Below are positions 5,348-5,551 of a stretch of 5,551 nt of DNA, one piece after another; the stretch's first letter is position 1, and each line of letters opens with the position of its first letter. The stretch is taken from contig URHI01000117.1 in NCBI GenBank assembly GCA_900547565.1, positions 1 to 5,551 of the forward strand, written 5' to 3'. Position numbers and translations under genes: made by a program. The notes under the pieces are model-generated. The model saw only the letters and a program-made list of their open reading frames with translations. It did no database searches and was not told the origin of the DNA. The stretch is from an uncultured Eubacteriales bacterium (GTDB lineage: Bacteria > Bacillota > Clostridia > Oscillospirales > CAG-272).

Positions 5348-5528
5348 ACAGAGATATCGTCTTTTAGGCGGGGAAGAATGTATTTTCTATAGGAATATCG
5401 TCTTACAGGACGGTGAGAAGATTATAGGAATATCGTCTTTCAGGACGATTAGAAGATTATAGGGATATCGTCTTACAGGACGATGAGAAGATTATAGGAA
5501 TATCGTCTTACAGGACGATTAGAAGTGT
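5348..5528. repeat. 35-bp tandem hairpin repeat array (four units plus one degenerate)
   Basis: Four head-to-tail units of exactly 35 bp occupy 5389-5423, 5424-5458, 5459-5493 and 5494-5528. The first three differ from one another at only a few positions, and the last diverges in its final 3 bp. A degenerate copy of about 41 bp precedes them (5348-5388). There are no unique spacers. Each good unit carries ATCGTC, a 6-nt loop (TTACAG or TTTCAG) and GACGAT, a 6-bp hairpin; unit one has GACGGT, which keeps a T-G wobble, and the degenerate copy keeps CGTC/GGCG with one wobble. A 35-bp period cannot preserve a reading frame, so the array is not coding. It begins 54 nt after the lipoprotein stop and may lie in the 3' untranslated region of that transcript, belong to a separate small RNA, or be a minisatellite. 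Confidence 0.9.
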
Positions 5529-5531
5529 ACT

Positions 5532-5551
5532 TTTCTGCTCCGCGGCAGAAA
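5532..5551. other. Short hairpin at the window end, possible terminator
   Basis: TTTCTGC (5532-5538) and GCAGAAA (5545-5551) form a perfect 7-bp stem around TCCGCG. On the minus strand the stem is followed by an A at 5531's complement and then GTACACTT, so there is no strong U-run that way; on the plus strand the window ends at the stem, so a following T-run cannot be checked. It could end the upstream transcript or be part of a dispersed palindrome. Confidence 0.45.

Noticed and set aside
5389..5528. CRISPR array
   Set aside because: The units are directly abutting with no unique spacers, and the whole 35-bp period is conserved. No cas gene is nearby.
5389..5528. Array of minus-strand promoters, since each unit junction reads TATAAT on the minus strand
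   Set aside because: At 17 bp upstream the -35 position reads TCGTCC, matching TTGACA at only three of six bases. No gene lies downstream on that strand nearby.

Overview
The window looks like chromosomal DNA from a Gram-positive anaerobe of the Clostridia, most likely an Oscillospiraceae/Ruminococcaceae-type gut bacterium. The reasons are an ACT-domain protein paired with a UPF0210 'PFL family' protein, strong AGGAGG-type ribosome binding sites, sigma-A promoters with 17-bp spacers and AT-rich -10 regions in otherwise fairly GC-rich DNA, and a secreted protein with a Thr-rich linker ending in Gly-Cys-Gly-Ser, a membrane helix and basic residues. This assignment is an inference; there is no rRNA or other marker gene.

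Left part (about 1-2590, minus strand). One promoter (2560-2588) drives a compact three-gene operon. In transcription order it holds a stand-alone ACT-domain protein (UPF0237 type), the UPF0210/DUF711 'PFL family' protein, and a multi-spanning membrane protein of unknown function. Gaps are 9 and 22 nt. Two related GC-rich palindromes follow the last stop codon (9-53).

Middle (about 2590-3465, plus strand). A divergent promoter whose -35 and -10 hexamers and spacer length match those of the left operon drives a two-gene unit. The first gene encodes a two-helix membrane protein with a cytoplasmic C-terminal domain (DUF6106-like at best). The second encodes a 70-residue protein that looks like a ribbon-helix-helix DNA-binding protein.

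Right part (about 3466-5293, plus strand). A perfect-consensus promoter (TTGACA-17-TATAAT) drives a secreted 450-residue protein with a lamin-tail-like domain, a Thr/Pro-rich stalk and a GCGS-helix-RKKH tail. Five nt later comes a small Ser/Thr-rich putative lipoprotein. The pair looks like a cell-surface module. The lipoprotein reading frame carries two perfect inverted repeats, one of 13 bp inside the signal-peptide codons.

Right end (5294-5551). No gene is evident. The stretch holds four 35-bp tandem repeats plus one degenerate copy. Each can form a small hairpin, and base changes in the arms are wobble-compatible, so it may be a structured RNA or a minisatellite. The four good units fall into two 70-bp dimers, the array region is bracketed by a 9-bp direct repeat, and another short hairpin closes the window. 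This array is the least explained part of the sequence.
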